From: Bradyrhizobium hereditatis
GTDB lineage: Bacteria; Pseudomonadota; Alphaproteobacteria; Rhizobiales; Xanthobacteraceae
Length of the DNA: 64,000 nucleotides
Assembly (NCBI RefSeq): GCF_020329435.1
Contig: NZ_JAGKJK010000002.1
Location: 372,001 to 436,000 of the forward strand
Direction: 5' to 3'
The position numbers were made by a program, and so were the translations under genes. How positions within the stretch are numbered: the first letter of the stretch is position 1; the number at the start of each line of letters is the position of its first letter. Shown here in pieces: positions 25,912-34,566 of this stretch. The notes beneath the pieces are model-generated. The model was given only the letters and a program-made list of their open reading frames with translations. It made no database searches and was not told the DNA's origin.

Positions 25912-26907
25912 ATGAAGGCTGTTCTGGTGCATCGCCCTGGGGGCCCGGAGGCGCTCGATTATGCCGAGGTGCCAATGCCTGATCTGGCTGAGCGGGACGT
26001 TCTGATCCGCGCGAAGGCCTTCGGCGTTGGCCAGCCTGACAAGCTGATCCGCAGTGGCGTCTACAAATGGATGCCGCCGCTGCCGGCCAATCCCGGTAAT
26101 GATGTCGCAGGGGTCATCGAAGCGGTCGGCGCAGAGGTGAGCGGGCTCTCCATCGGCCAGCGGGTGCTCCTGAGCGCACGCGACCTTGCCCAGCGCGGCG
26201 GGTGCTACGCCGAATATGTCGCTGCTCCCGCGGATGCCGTGCACGTCCTGCCCGAGAATGTCGCGTTCGAGGACGCCGTCTGCCTGCCGAACTACCAGGT
26301 CGCCTGGGCCCTGCTGCACAATTGCGGCTCCAAAACGCCGGCCCACTCCGCCCTCATTATCGGCGCCGCCGGCGGCGTCGGAACGTCGCTCGTGCAGCTG
26401 GCGAAGCTCGCCGGGATGAAGGTGATCGGAACGGTCTCTACGAGCGAGAAGGCCGCCTTCGCGAAGGAGATGGGCGCGGACGAGATCATCTTCTATCGCG
26501 ACGAGGACGTCGTCGCCCGCACCCGGGCGCTCACGGGCGGGCGCGGCGTCAGCCTCGTGCTCGACCACGTCTGCGGCCCCGAATTCTATTCCTATCTCGG
26601 CGCGCTCGATAGATGGGGCACCATCGTCTCCTACAACGCGTTCGCGGGCCTGCCGGCGGAAAACGCGATGGGCGAGATGCGCAAGTATCTCGACATCTGC
26701 CCCGCGATCCGCTGTTTTTCCTTCCACATCTACGATCAGGACCGCGAAGGCCGCCGCGAGATCATGCGAACGGTGATCGGCCACCTTGCCGACGGCGCGA
26801 TCCGTCCCTCGATCTTCAAGCGCTTCAAGCTCTCGGAAGTGCGCGCCGCGCATGAGCTGCTCGATTCCGGTGCGGCGTTCGGCAAGATCGTGATGACCCC
26901 GGATTGA
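25912..26907 (+). CDS. NADPH:quinone oxidoreductase-like MDR protein
   Basis: A 331-residue medium-chain dehydrogenase/reductase. Motifs: the N-terminal PGGPEALDYAEVPMPDL, PANPGNDVAGVIEAVG, then the Rossmann NADP site ALIIGAAGGVGTSLVQLAKL (about 145-164), and GADEIIFYRDEDV. The structural-zinc Cys set is absent, as expected for quinone reductases of this class. It starts 24 nt after the palindrome at 25874-25887 and is followed 52 nt later by a dioxygenase gene, which suggests a shared pathway. The quinone or enone substrate is not known. Confidence 0.88.
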   Translation: MKAVLVHRPGGPEALDYAEVPMPDLAERDVLIRAKAFGVGQPDKLIRSGVYKWMPPLPANPGNDVAGVIEAVGAEVSGLSIGQRVLLSARDLAQRGGCYAEYVAAPADAVHVLPENVAFEDAVCLPNYQVAWALLHNCGSKTPAHSALIIGAAGGVGTSLVQLAKLAGMKVIGTVSTSEKAAFAKEMGADEIIFYRDEDVVARTRALTGGRGVSLVLDHVCGPEFYSYLGALDRWGTIVSYNAFAGLPAENAMGEMRKYLDICPAIRCFSFHIYDQDREGRREIMRTVIGHLADGAIRPSIFKRFKLSEVRAAHELLDSGAAFGKIVMTPD

Positions 26908-26959
26908 GCGGCGCGATGCCTTCAGTCCAAGCCTTTGCGCGAATCCAGGAGATCACGAG

Positions 26960-27868
26960 ATGATCAAGGTCAAGCGGCTGCGACACGCCACTTTCACCAG
27001 CCCCAACATCGAGGCGCAGCTCGACTACTACCAATCCATCATCGGGCTCGGCGTCATCGCGCGCAGCGACGGCCGCATCCTGCTCGGCACTGAATCCGAC
27101 GAGCTGACTCTGGTGCTCGAACGCAGCCCGGCCTCGCAGTTGACGTCGATCGCGTATGAAGTGGCGCCCACTCTCGAGCTGGCCGATTTGCAGAAAACGT
27201 TGGCGAGCCACGAGATCAAATCAGAGATCAGGAGCGATACGGCACCAGGCATTGCGAAGTCGGTGGTGTTCGACGATCCGGACGGGCACCGGATCGAGTT
27301 GTTCTCCAGATGGGAGTTCTGCAAGGCGATTGAGCCGATCCGCGGCCTTGCCGTCGCAAAACTCGGCCACGTCGCGCTGCATTCGCCCGATCCCGAGCGA
27401 ACGGCCAAATTCTTCGGCGACGTGCTCGGCTTCCGCGTCTCCGATCGCATCGAGGAAAATTTTGTCTTCATGCGCTGCGGACCCGAGCATCACGCGATGA
27501 ATTTTGCCCGCGGCACCGACGGCCGTCTGCATCATCTCGCCTTCGAGCTGCGCGACGCCTCGCACATGCACCAGGCCTGCGACCTGCTCGGGCGCAACGG
27601 GTTTCAGATTCTCTGGGGGCCTGTGCGGCACGGCCCCGGCCACAACGTGGCGGTCTACCATCACAATCCCGATCGCCATTTGATCGAGCTCTATTACAGC
27701 ATGGACGTGATGCTCGACGAAGAGCTCGGCTATTTCGAGCCCCGTCCCTGGCACCGCGACCGTCCGCAGCGGCCGAAGACCTGGGTCGGCCTGCCGCGCG
27801 ACGTCTGGGGCGTCGGGCCGGCCAAGGAAGCAAGCGAATTTTCTCCGGCGATGCGCGGCGTGAAGTAA
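26960..27868 (+). CDS. VOC-family extradiol-type ring-cleavage dioxygenase
   Basis: A 302-residue protein of two VOC modules (about 5-120 and 135-260), the size of type I extradiol dioxygenases. In the C-terminal module the Fe-ligand pattern is intact: His137 in GHVALHSPD, His191 or His192 in RLHHLAFE, and Glu243 in HLIELYY. The N-terminal module lacks the triad, as usual. Such enzymes open catechol-like rings, giving keto-acids that FAH-fold enzymes can process; an FAH gene lies 2 kb away behind the same candidate operator. Substrate is inferred only by class. gatcacgag precedes the ATG. Confidence 0.9.
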   Translation: MIKVKRLRHATFTSPNIEAQLDYYQSIIGLGVIARSDGRILLGTESDELTLVLERSPASQLTSIAYEVAPTLELADLQKTLASHEIKSEIRSDTAPGIAKSVVFDDPDGHRIELFSRWEFCKAIEPIRGLAVAKLGHVALHSPDPERTAKFFGDVLGFRVSDRIEENFVFMRCGPEHHAMNFARGTDGRLHHLAFELRDASHMHQACDLLGRNGFQILWGPVRHGPGHNVAVYHHNPDRHLIELYYSMDVMLDEELGYFEPRPWHRDRPQRPKTWVGLPRDVWGVGPAKEASEFSPAMRGVK

Positions 27869-27922
27869 CCGCGCCGCATCAACACCGCCGGAGCCGACGT
27901 TCAAAAACAAAACTATCATGGG

Positions 27923-28942
27923 ATGAAACAGATGGCTCGATCTTTGAACGTGCTGCGCGGACGATGGTTTGCCCTGCGCTGCTGCATCGTTGCCGCGTCG
28001 CTCAGCTTCACCTGCCTGGCGCCTTCCGTCGCCGGCGCGCAGACCTATCCCAATCGGTCAATCCGGCTGCTGCACGGCTTCGCGGCGGGCGGCGCAGCCG
28101 ATACCATGGCCCGCATCGTCTCGGATGGGCTTTCCAAGCGGCTCGGGCAACCAGTGATAGTGGAAGCCAAGCCGGGCGCCGGCGGCAATCTCGCCGCGGA
28201 CGCCGTCGCCAAATCGGCGCCGGACGGTTACACGATCGGCCTCGTCACGGGAGCGCACGCGATCTCGGGCGCATTGTATAAGCAGCTGGCCTATAGCCCG
28301 ATCGACAGTTTCGAGATGCTGTCGACGATGGTGTATTACGCGCTGGTGATCGCGGTTCGCGCCGATCATCAGGCGAAGACGCTGGCAGACCTGATCGCGA
28401 TGGCGAAAGCCAAGCCCGACGCCCTGAGTTACGGCTCGGTCGGTTTCGGCAGCACGCATCATCTTGCCGGAGAGCTGTTGAACATCACCGCCGGCACCAA
28501 GATGGTGCATGTTCCCTATCGCGGCGACTCGCTGACCGTCACCTCCCTGCTCGCCGGCGACGTTCCCGTGATCGTCGGAACGACCGTGCTGCTCGCAAGC
28601 CAGATCGAAGGTGGCGCCATTCGCGGCCTCGCAGTGACCTCGCCCGCGCGGACGAAACTGCTGCCGAACGTGCCTTCGGTGCAGGAAGCCGGTGTCAAGG
28701 ATTTCGACGTCCGAACCTGGGCGGGGCTAGTGGCTCCAAAAGGCACGCCACCCGAGATCGTCAAGCGGCTGCATGCGGAGATCCAGTCGATGCTGGCCGA
28801 TCCCGCGACCAAGACGACGCTGGAAACGGCGACCGGCGGCGAAGTCCGCGGCAGCACGCCGGAAGAGATGCGTGCGCTGATATCAGCCGAAATCGGCAGA
28901 TGGACGAAGGTTATCAACGATGCCGGCATTCCGCGTATCTGA
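27923..28942 (+). CDS. Bug-family tripartite tricarboxylate-type substrate-binding protein
   Basis: A 339-residue periplasmic binding protein with a signal peptide (about 1-40, ending VAGAQ). The Bug/TctC fold shows YPNRSIRLLHGFAAGGAADT, PGAGGNLAADAVAKSAPDGYT, GFGSTHHLAGELL and VPSVQEAGVKDFDVRTWAGL. It has no tctA or tctB membrane partner nearby, which is common for the many Bug proteins of this group. Its place after the dioxygenase suggests that it binds the aromatic or organic-acid substrate of the cluster. ATG at 27923; an ATG at 27932 is also possible. Confidence 0.9.
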   Translation: MKQMARSLNVLRGRWFALRCCIVAASLSFTCLAPSVAGAQTYPNRSIRLLHGFAAGGAADTMARIVSDGLSKRLGQPVIVEAKPGAGGNLAADAVAKSAPDGYTIGLVTGAHAISGALYKQLAYSPIDSFEMLSTMVYYALVIAVRADHQAKTLADLIAMAKAKPDALSYGSVGFGSTHHLAGELLNITAGTKMVHVPYRGDSLTVTSLLAGDVPVIVGTTVLLASQIEGGAIRGLAVTSPARTKLLPNVPSVQEAGVKDFDVRTWAGLVAPKGTPPEIVKRLHAEIQSMLADPATKTTLETATGGEVRGSTPEEMRALISAEIGRWTKVINDAGIPRI

Positions 28943-28997
28943 GGAATTGGGCCGGGGTTGGTGGAAAGCTCTGAGGCACCGCGCTCTCAGCGACAAG

Positions 28998-29104
28998 ACT
29001 GTCGTCACCCGCGAAGGCGGGTGGTCCAGTATTCCAGAGACGTTCGCGGTCAATCGAAAGGCCGCGGGCGTACTGGATACCCCGCTTTCGCGGGGTATGA
29101 CAGG
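28998..29104. repeat. Intergenic inverted repeat, family C (cacccgcgaaggcgggt type)
   Basis: Outer arms gtcacccgcgaaggcgggtgg / ccccgctttcgcggggtatgac (shortened) face each other around tccagtattccag and gtactggata. Found between the Bug gene and the second EamA gene; no other copy in this window. Confidence 0.65.
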
Positions 29105-29239
29105 GAGGGGTGCTACTCGCAGTGCCTGTCACTGTTCCGCAGCGGCAAAAGGCGAAAGCGCAATGCATAAGGCATTGTAGCATTGCGCGCGCGGGACTTG
29201 TCGCGTGGCGGAAAATCCGGCCCTATTCCGCCCTGCGAT

Positions 29240-30178
29240 ATGACCAAACCCGCACCAGCGCCGCCCGCCTTTCGTCCGGTCCGATGGCTGACCAACCAGC
29301 CTTATCTGCTGCTGAGCCTGACCTCGCTGTTCTGGGCCGGCAACATCGTGCTGGCGCGCCATGTCGCCGGCCATGTGCCGCCGCTGACGCTATCCTGCAT
29401 CCGCTGGATCGGCACTTTTCTCATTCTCTTGCCCTTTGCCTGGCCGCATCTGAAGCAGGACTGGCCGGTGCTGCGCGCGCATCTGCCGATGATGCTGTTT
29501 CTGTCGCTGGTCGGATTCGCCTATAACAACGCGATTTCCTACTGGGCCCTGCAATATACCGAAGCACTGAATGCGCTTCTGATCCAGTCGGCGGGGCCGC
29601 TGTTCGTCGCGCTGTGGTCGCTGGCGCTGTTCGGCGTCCGCCTGGCGGGTGCGCAGCTCGCGGGCATCACCATCTCGCTCGTGGGCGTCTTGACCATCAT
29701 CCTGCGCGGCGATTTCAGCGCGCTCGCCGGCATCAGCTTCAATCGCGGCGACCTGATGTTTGCAAGCTCGCTGGTGTCATTCGGCCTCTATTCAGCGCTG
29801 ATCCCGCGCCGGCCGGTGACACACGCGCTGTCGCTGATTTCGTTCACCACCTGCTGCGGCGCGCTGATGCTGGTGCCGTTCTCGATCTGGGAATATTCGA
29901 CCGGGGCCACGCTGAAATTCGACCTCATCTCGATGGCGACGCTCGGCTATGCCGTGATCTTTCCCTCGACGCTTGCCTACCTGTTCTTCAACCGTGGGCT
30001 GGCGCTAATCGGGCCCAATCGTGCTGCGCCGTTCTTCCACCTGGTGCCGGTATTCGGTTCGGCGATGGCAATCCTGTTGCTCGGCGAGCAGTTGCGGTTA
30101 TTCCATCTCGTGGGCTATGCGCTGGTACTTGCCGGCGTCGTGATCGCATCGAGGCGGACTTCGGCAGGCAAGACCTAG
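29240..30178 (+). CDS. DMT/EamA-family transporter (second paralogue)
   Basis: A 312-residue ten-helix exporter, paralogous to 19431-20360: both have LTNQPYLLLS or ANQPYLLLS at the N-terminus, WAGN, ALNALLIQSAGPL or the like, PSTLAYLFFNRGLALIGPNR and AAPFFHLVPVFG. ATG at 29240 is chosen; upstream codons are Arg/Gly-rich and outside the family. It lies between two Bug-protein genes and may export a pathway intermediate, but this is inference. Confidence 0.88.
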   Translation: MTKPAPAPPAFRPVRWLTNQPYLLLSLTSLFWAGNIVLARHVAGHVPPLTLSCIRWIGTFLILLPFAWPHLKQDWPVLRAHLPMMLFLSLVGFAYNNAISYWALQYTEALNALLIQSAGPLFVALWSLALFGVRLAGAQLAGITISLVGVLTIILRGDFSALAGISFNRGDLMFASSLVSFGLYSALIPRRPVTHALSLISFTTCCGALMLVPFSIWEYSTGATLKFDLISMATLGYAVIFPSTLAYLFFNRGLALIGPNRAAPFFHLVPVFGSAMAILLLGEQLRLFHLVGYALVLAGVVIASRRTSAGKT

Positions 30179-30276
30179 CAAGCCTGCCGCGTGGTATCCT
30201 GCGGGCTTCCACTTTGTCCTCCGGCGGGCTAGCTTGCCGGCCATTTCAACATAAGAACAAATGAGGAAACGACTAA

Positions 30277-31254
30277 ATGTTCGCGTTATTGAAGCGGTAC
30301 CGGCATGTCGCAGCAGCGGCTCCCCTGATGCTGGCGATGATCGCCACCGCTACCGCGCAGGCGCCCTATCCGAGCCGCAACATCACGCTGGTGCTCCCCT
30401 TCGCCGCCGGCAGTGGCACCGACACCACCACCCGCATCATCTCGAAGGAGCTCGGCACCGCGCTCGGCACCGGCATGGTGATCGAGAACAAGGCCGGCGC
30501 CAACGGCTCGATCGCGGCCAGCTATGTCGCGCGCTCGGCGCCCGACGGCTACACGCTGTTCGTGACGACCAACACGTCGCATTCGGCCAATCCGTACCTG
30601 CTCAAGAACATGACGTACGATCCGATCAAGGATTTCACGCCGATCGCGCGCACCGGCGATCTGCCCTTCATGCTGGTGATTCATCCGGACATTCCGGCCA
30701 ATTCCGTCGCCGAGCTGATCGCACTCGCCAAGAAGGAGCCGGGCAAATACACCTATGCCAGCGGCAGTTCGGCGGCGATCGTCGCGGGTGCGACCTTCGC
30801 GCGTCTCGCCGGCATCGACCTGTTGCACGTTCCCTACAAGAGCTCGCCGCCGGCGCTGACCGACCTGATCGCCGGCCGCGTCTCCATGATGTTCATCGAC
30901 GTTCCGACCGGCCTGCCCCACGTCAACGCCAAGGCGCTGAAGGCACTGGCGGTGACGACCAAGAAGCGCTCGGCGTTGCTGCCCGACCTTCCGACGATGG
31001 ACGACACCGTGAAAGGTTTTGATATCACGTCATGGCAGGGCTATTTCGGCCCGGCCAACCTGCCGAAGGACATCGTCACCAAGCTCAACGCGGAGATCCG
31101 CAAAGTCGTCGAACGGCCCGACATCAAGAGCCAGCTCGCCGAGCGCGGCATGGAGGCCTTCTCCGGCACGCCGGAAGAGTTCGATGCCTTCGTCAAGGAG
31201 CAGCTCGTCGTGTGGGAGAAGCTGATCACCGCGGCGGGGATCGAGAAGCAGTAG
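30277..31254 (+). CDS. Bug-family tripartite tricarboxylate-type substrate-binding protein
   Basis: A 325-residue periplasmic binding protein with a signal peptide (about 1-28, ATATAQ before APYPS). Family features: YPSRNITLVLPFAAGSGTDT, ENKAGANGSIAASYVARSAP, PDGYTLFVTTNTSHSANPYL and a C-terminal ITAAGIEKQ. It is only distantly like the Bug protein at 27923. No tctAB genes are adjacent. aaatgaggaa lies upstream of the ATG. Confidence 0.9.
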   Translation: MFALLKRYRHVAAAAPLMLAMIATATAQAPYPSRNITLVLPFAAGSGTDTTTRIISKELGTALGTGMVIENKAGANGSIAASYVARSAPDGYTLFVTTNTSHSANPYLLKNMTYDPIKDFTPIARTGDLPFMLVIHPDIPANSVAELIALAKKEPGKYTYASGSSAAIVAGATFARLAGIDLLHVPYKSSPPALTDLIAGRVSMMFIDVPTGLPHVNAKALKALAVTTKKRSALLPDLPTMDDTVKGFDITSWQGYFGPANLPKDIVTKLNAEIRKVVERPDIKSQLAERGMEAFSGTPEEFDAFVKEQLVVWEKLITAAGIEKQ

Positions 31255-31274
31255 CGGAGCTGCGCCCTCTCCCC

Positions 31275-31357
31275 GTCATTGCGAGCGCAGCGAAGCAATC
31301 CATGCCTCAGCACGGGGATAGATGGATTGCTTCGTCGCTGCGCTCCTCGCAATGACG
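31275..31357. repeat. Intergenic inverted repeat, family B (second copy)
   Basis: gtcattgcgagcgcagcgaa...aatccat and atggattgcttcgtcgctgc...ctcgcaatgac are inverted copies, 83 nt in all. Same family as 3137-3275 and 35935-36016. Confidence 0.8.
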
Positions 31358-31384
31358 GATGGATGCTGCCCACCCTTCGGTCCT

Positions 31385-31508
31385 CGTGTCCCGGACGCGG
31401 TGCAGCACCTCTTGGTGATGCACCGCAGAGCCGGGACCCACGGCGCGATGGACCCCGGATCAGCAGCGCATCACTTCGCGCTGCGCAGCATCCGGGGAAC
31501 GCAGGACA
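31385..31508. repeat. Intergenic inverted repeat, family D (tcccggacgc type)
   Basis: cgtgtcccggacgcggtgca...gccgggaccca and gaccccggatcagcagcgca...catccggggaacgcaggac form imperfect inverted arms. It follows directly on a family B element, ahead of a convergent chemoreceptor gene. Confidence 0.6.
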
Positions 31509-31518
31509 CGGCGAGATC

Positions 31519-33204
31519 CTACGCCGCGCGCACCTTGACCAGGAATTCGTCGACCGCGCTGCGCAGCATGCCTGATTGCGTATCGAGTTCGCGGGCGCTT
31601 GCTAGCACCTCGGTTGCCGCCTTGCCCGTGGCCTCGGCCGCGGTGGTGACGCCGCCGATATGGGCCGAGATCTCGTTCGATCCGGCCGCCACCGACTGGA
31701 TGTTGCGGGCGATTTCGCGCGTCGCGCCGCCCTGCTGCTCGACGGCAGTCGAAATCGAGACCGTGATCTCGCTCATCTGCGCGATGGTTTCGGTGATGCC
31801 GCCGATCGAGGCGACCGCCTCGCTGGTGGACGCCTGCATGGCGGCGACTTGAGAGGAGATTTCCTCGGTTGCCTTCGCGGTCTGGTTGGCGAGCGCCTTC
31901 ACCTCTGACGCCACGACCGCAAAGCCGCGGCCGGAATCGCCGGCGCGCGCCGCTTCAATGGTGGCGTTGAGCGCGAGCAGATTGGTCTGCGCGGCGATCG
32001 AATGGATCAGCTTGACCACTTCGCCGATCTTCTCGGCGCCGGTCGAGAGCGCGCCGACGGTGGCGTTGGTGCGTTCGGCATCGCTGACGGCCTTGGCGGC
32101 GATCTCGCTGGAGCGCGTCACCTGGCGGGAAATTTCCGTCACCGAGCTCGATAGCTCTTCCGCGGCCGAGGCCACCGTGCCGACATTGTCGGACGAGCGC
32201 TGCGATGCCGCGCCGACGGTTGCAGCGCGCGCGCTGGCGTCGCTGGCGGTCGAGGTCATCGACTGCGCCGTGCTCTGCATGCCGGCGGCCGCCGTCGAAA
32301 CCGAGCGGACGATGCCGGTCACGCTGCGCTCGAAGTCGCTGGCGATGCTTTCCATCGCCGCGCGCCGTTCGGCCTCCGCGCGCGCCTGCACCTCGGCTTC
32401 CTTCTTTTCGAGCCCGCGGATGCGCAGCGCATTGTCCTTGAAGATTTGGACGGTCGCGGCCATCGCGCCGATCTCGTCGCCGCGGCCGATGCCGGGAATT
32501 TCGCCGTCGAGCCGGCCCTCGGCGAGGTCCTGCATGCGGGCACCGAGCTGGCCCAGCGGCTTGGAAATGCTGCGGCCGATCATCCAGGCGATGCCGCCGG
32601 CCACCAGAGCGATGCCGAGAACGGCAAGCCCGAGCAGCGCCGCGAGCGGCTTCATCTTGGCGTCGAGGTCGTCGAGATAGGCGCCGGTGCCGACGAACAT
32701 GTTCCAGCCGGGGATCGGAACCGCGTAGGAGAATTTGCGAATCAGTTCCTCTTGTCCGGGTTTACGGAATTCATAACGCAGCATGATTTCGCCGTTCGCC
32801 GCGACGCCGTCGCGCAGCTCGCGCACCAGCTTGCGGCCACCGGTGTCGATGTCCATGCGGTTCTGGCCGATCTGGCTGGGAACCGGCGCCAGCACGGCGA
32901 CACCGTCCATCGTGTAGGCGAACACATAACCATTGCCGTTGTCGAAGGTCAGCGTATTGCCGCGCTTGCTGAACTCGGCAATGGCCTGCTCCTTGGTCAT
33001 CTGGCCCGCGGCGACCTGCTTCTGCAGCCCGAGCGCCATGTTGCGCGCCATATCGACGACCGCCTTGGTCTGCTCGATCCGCGCATTGAGCATCTCACGC
33101 TGCATCAGATAGCCTGCGAGAACGCCGGCGGCGCACAGGCCGAGCAGCGTCACGCCCACCAGAATGCCGAGCTTGGGAGTGATCTTGAGATTGGTGAGCT
33201 TCAC
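31519..33204 (-). CDS. Methyl-accepting chemotaxis protein with a single Cache domain
   Basis: A 561-residue receptor: membrane helix about 11-31 ([20 protein letters not shown]), periplasmic single Cache domain about 35-185 ([30 protein letters not shown]), second helix about 188-210, HAMP about 211-263, then the long coiled signalling domain with the hairpin tip [20 protein letters not shown] and [20 protein letters not shown]. The ligand is unknown; such Cache domains often bind small organic acids. GTG start at 33204 with ctggag upstream. No che genes nearby, so it would signal to a remote pathway. Confidence 0.93.
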   Translation of the reverse strand: MKLTNLKITPKLGILVGVTLLGLCAAGVLAGYLMQREMLNARIEQTKAVVDMARNMALGLQKQVAAGQMTKEQAIAEFSKRGNTLTFDNGNGYVFAYTMDGVAVLAPVPSQIGQNRMDIDTGGRKLVRELRDGVAANGEIMLRYEFRKPGQEELIRKFSYAVPIPGWNMFVGTGAYLDDLDAKMKPLAALLGLAVLGIALVAGGIAWMIGRSISKPLGQLGARMQDLAEGRLDGEIPGIGRGDEIGAMAATVQIFKDNALRIRGLEKKEAEVQARAEAERRAAMESIASDFERSVTGIVRSVSTAAAGMQSTAQSMTSTASDASARAATVGAASQRSSDNVGTVASAAEELSSSVTEISRQVTRSSEIAAKAVSDAERTNATVGALSTGAEKIGEVVKLIHSIAAQTNLLALNATIEAARAGDSGRGFAVVASEVKALANQTAKATEEISSQVAAMQASTSEAVASIGGITETIAQMSEITVSISTAVEQQGGATREIARNIQSVAAGSNEISAHIGGVTTAAEATGKAATEVLASARELDTQSGMLRSAVDEFLVKVRAA

Positions 33205-33447
33205 GACGGTCTCCAGAAATAGGCGCGTGGCACGCGATTTGGCCGATTGATTTCGCGCACAATATCGTGAGACCCTTTAGCGCTTTGTTACGAAGACGGC
33301 GGAAGACGGCGCTTTCCGATAGGAGATCAACCGACGATTGTAGCAAGCGACGACCAGGTCGCGTAAAAAGGGAACTTACGTCAAAGAAGAAAGTGGCGGC
33401 GCTCGCCGCCTCAAACCAACACCGAAAATAAATCGGGAGAGCAGGAA

Positions 33448-34491
33448 ATGCCGAAATTCAGGGTGGTCACGCCAAAGGGCGCAAGCTTTACGGTCGCCGG
33501 CGGCGGCTACGATTATGAGAAGGAAGCGCTCGATCCAATCGGGGCCGAAATCATCGAGGCGCCAGCCAACGAGGCCGAATTCATCGCCGCCGCAAAGACC
33601 GCGGACGCGATCTACGCCAAGGGCATGCCGATCACGAAGGCGATCATCGACGCGCTCGAAAACTGCAAGGTAATCACGCTCGGCAGCGTCGGCGTCGACA
33701 GTGTCGACGTCAAGGCCGCCACCGCCCGCGGCATTCCCGTCACCAACGTCCCCGATACTTTCATCGAGGAAGTCGCCGACCATGCCATGATGCTGCTGCT
33801 GGCGGGTTTTCGCCGCCTCGTCGAGCAGGACAAGATGGTGCGCACCGGCCGCTGGTCGGAAGGCCGCCCCGCTTTGTTGAAGATTCCGCGCCTGATGGGC
33901 CAAACGCTTGGCTTCATCTCCTTTGGCCGCGTAGCGCGCGCGGTCGCCAAGCGCGCCGCTCCTTTCGGGCTGCGCATGATGGCCTACGACCCCTTCATCC
34001 AGGAAACGCTGATGTACGACCACGGCGTGATCCCGGCGACGCTGAACGAAGTGCTGCAGCAGTCGGATTTCATCTCCATGCATGCGCCGGCGCGGCCCGA
34101 GGTGCATCACATGCTCACCGAGAAGCATTTCCGCCAGATGAAAAATTCCGCCATCTTCATCAACACGGGCCGCGGCGCCACGGTGGACGAGGAATCGCTG
34201 ATCAAGGCGCTGCAGGAAGGCTGGATCGCGCATGCCGCGCTCGACGTGCTGGAACAGGAGCCGCCGTCGCACAACAACCCGCTGCTCTCGATGGAAAACG
34301 TCACCCTGACCGCCCATGTGGCGTCGGCCTCGGCACGTTTTGACGAAGCGCGCAAGCGCCGTGTGGGCTACGAATTGTCACTGGTCCTCTCCGGCATGTG
34401 GCCGGTAAGCTGCGTCAATCCGTCGGTGCTGCAGAACACCTCGCTCCGGCGCTGGCAACCTGTCAGCATGGATCGAGGGCCCAACAGCTAA
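33448..34491 (+). CDS. D-2-hydroxyacid dehydrogenase family protein
   Basis: A 347-residue NAD(P)-dependent dehydrogenase. The substrate/catalytic triad is present: Arg242 in NTGRGATVDEESL, Glu269 in ALDVLEQEP and His290 in LTAHVASAS. The nucleotide loop reads GFISFG (155-160), where the usual G-x-G-x-x-G has Ser in place of its second Gly. It precedes a binding-protein-dependent sugar transporter (stop to next start 75 nt), so it may process the imported compound. gggagagcagga lies upstream of the ATG. Confidence 0.88.
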   Translation: MPKFRVVTPKGASFTVAGGGYDYEKEALDPIGAEIIEAPANEAEFIAAAKTADAIYAKGMPITKAIIDALENCKVITLGSVGVDSVDVKAATARGIPVTNVPDTFIEEVADHAMMLLLAGFRRLVEQDKMVRTGRWSEGRPALLKIPRLMGQTLGFISFGRVARAVAKRAAPFGLRMMAYDPFIQETLMYDHGVIPATLNEVLQQSDFISMHAPARPEVHHMLTEKHFRQMKNSAIFINTGRGATVDEESLIKALQEGWIAHAALDVLEQEPPSHNNPLLSMENVTLTAHVASASARFDEARKRRVGYELSLVLSGMWPVSCVNPSVLQNTSLRRWQPVSMDRGPNS

Positions 34492-34566
34492 CAACGGCAA
34501 GAAGCGTTTTTCGAACGACGTGGTTCACCGGCGATCAACGCCGGGAACCGATACAGGGAGAGAAGC

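Noticed and set aside
33222..33245. Sigma-54-like tggcacgcgatttggc upstream of the hydroxyacid dehydrogenase
   Set aside because: The -12 GC is not intact (TTGG instead of TTGC) and the distance to the gene is large, so it is not supported.
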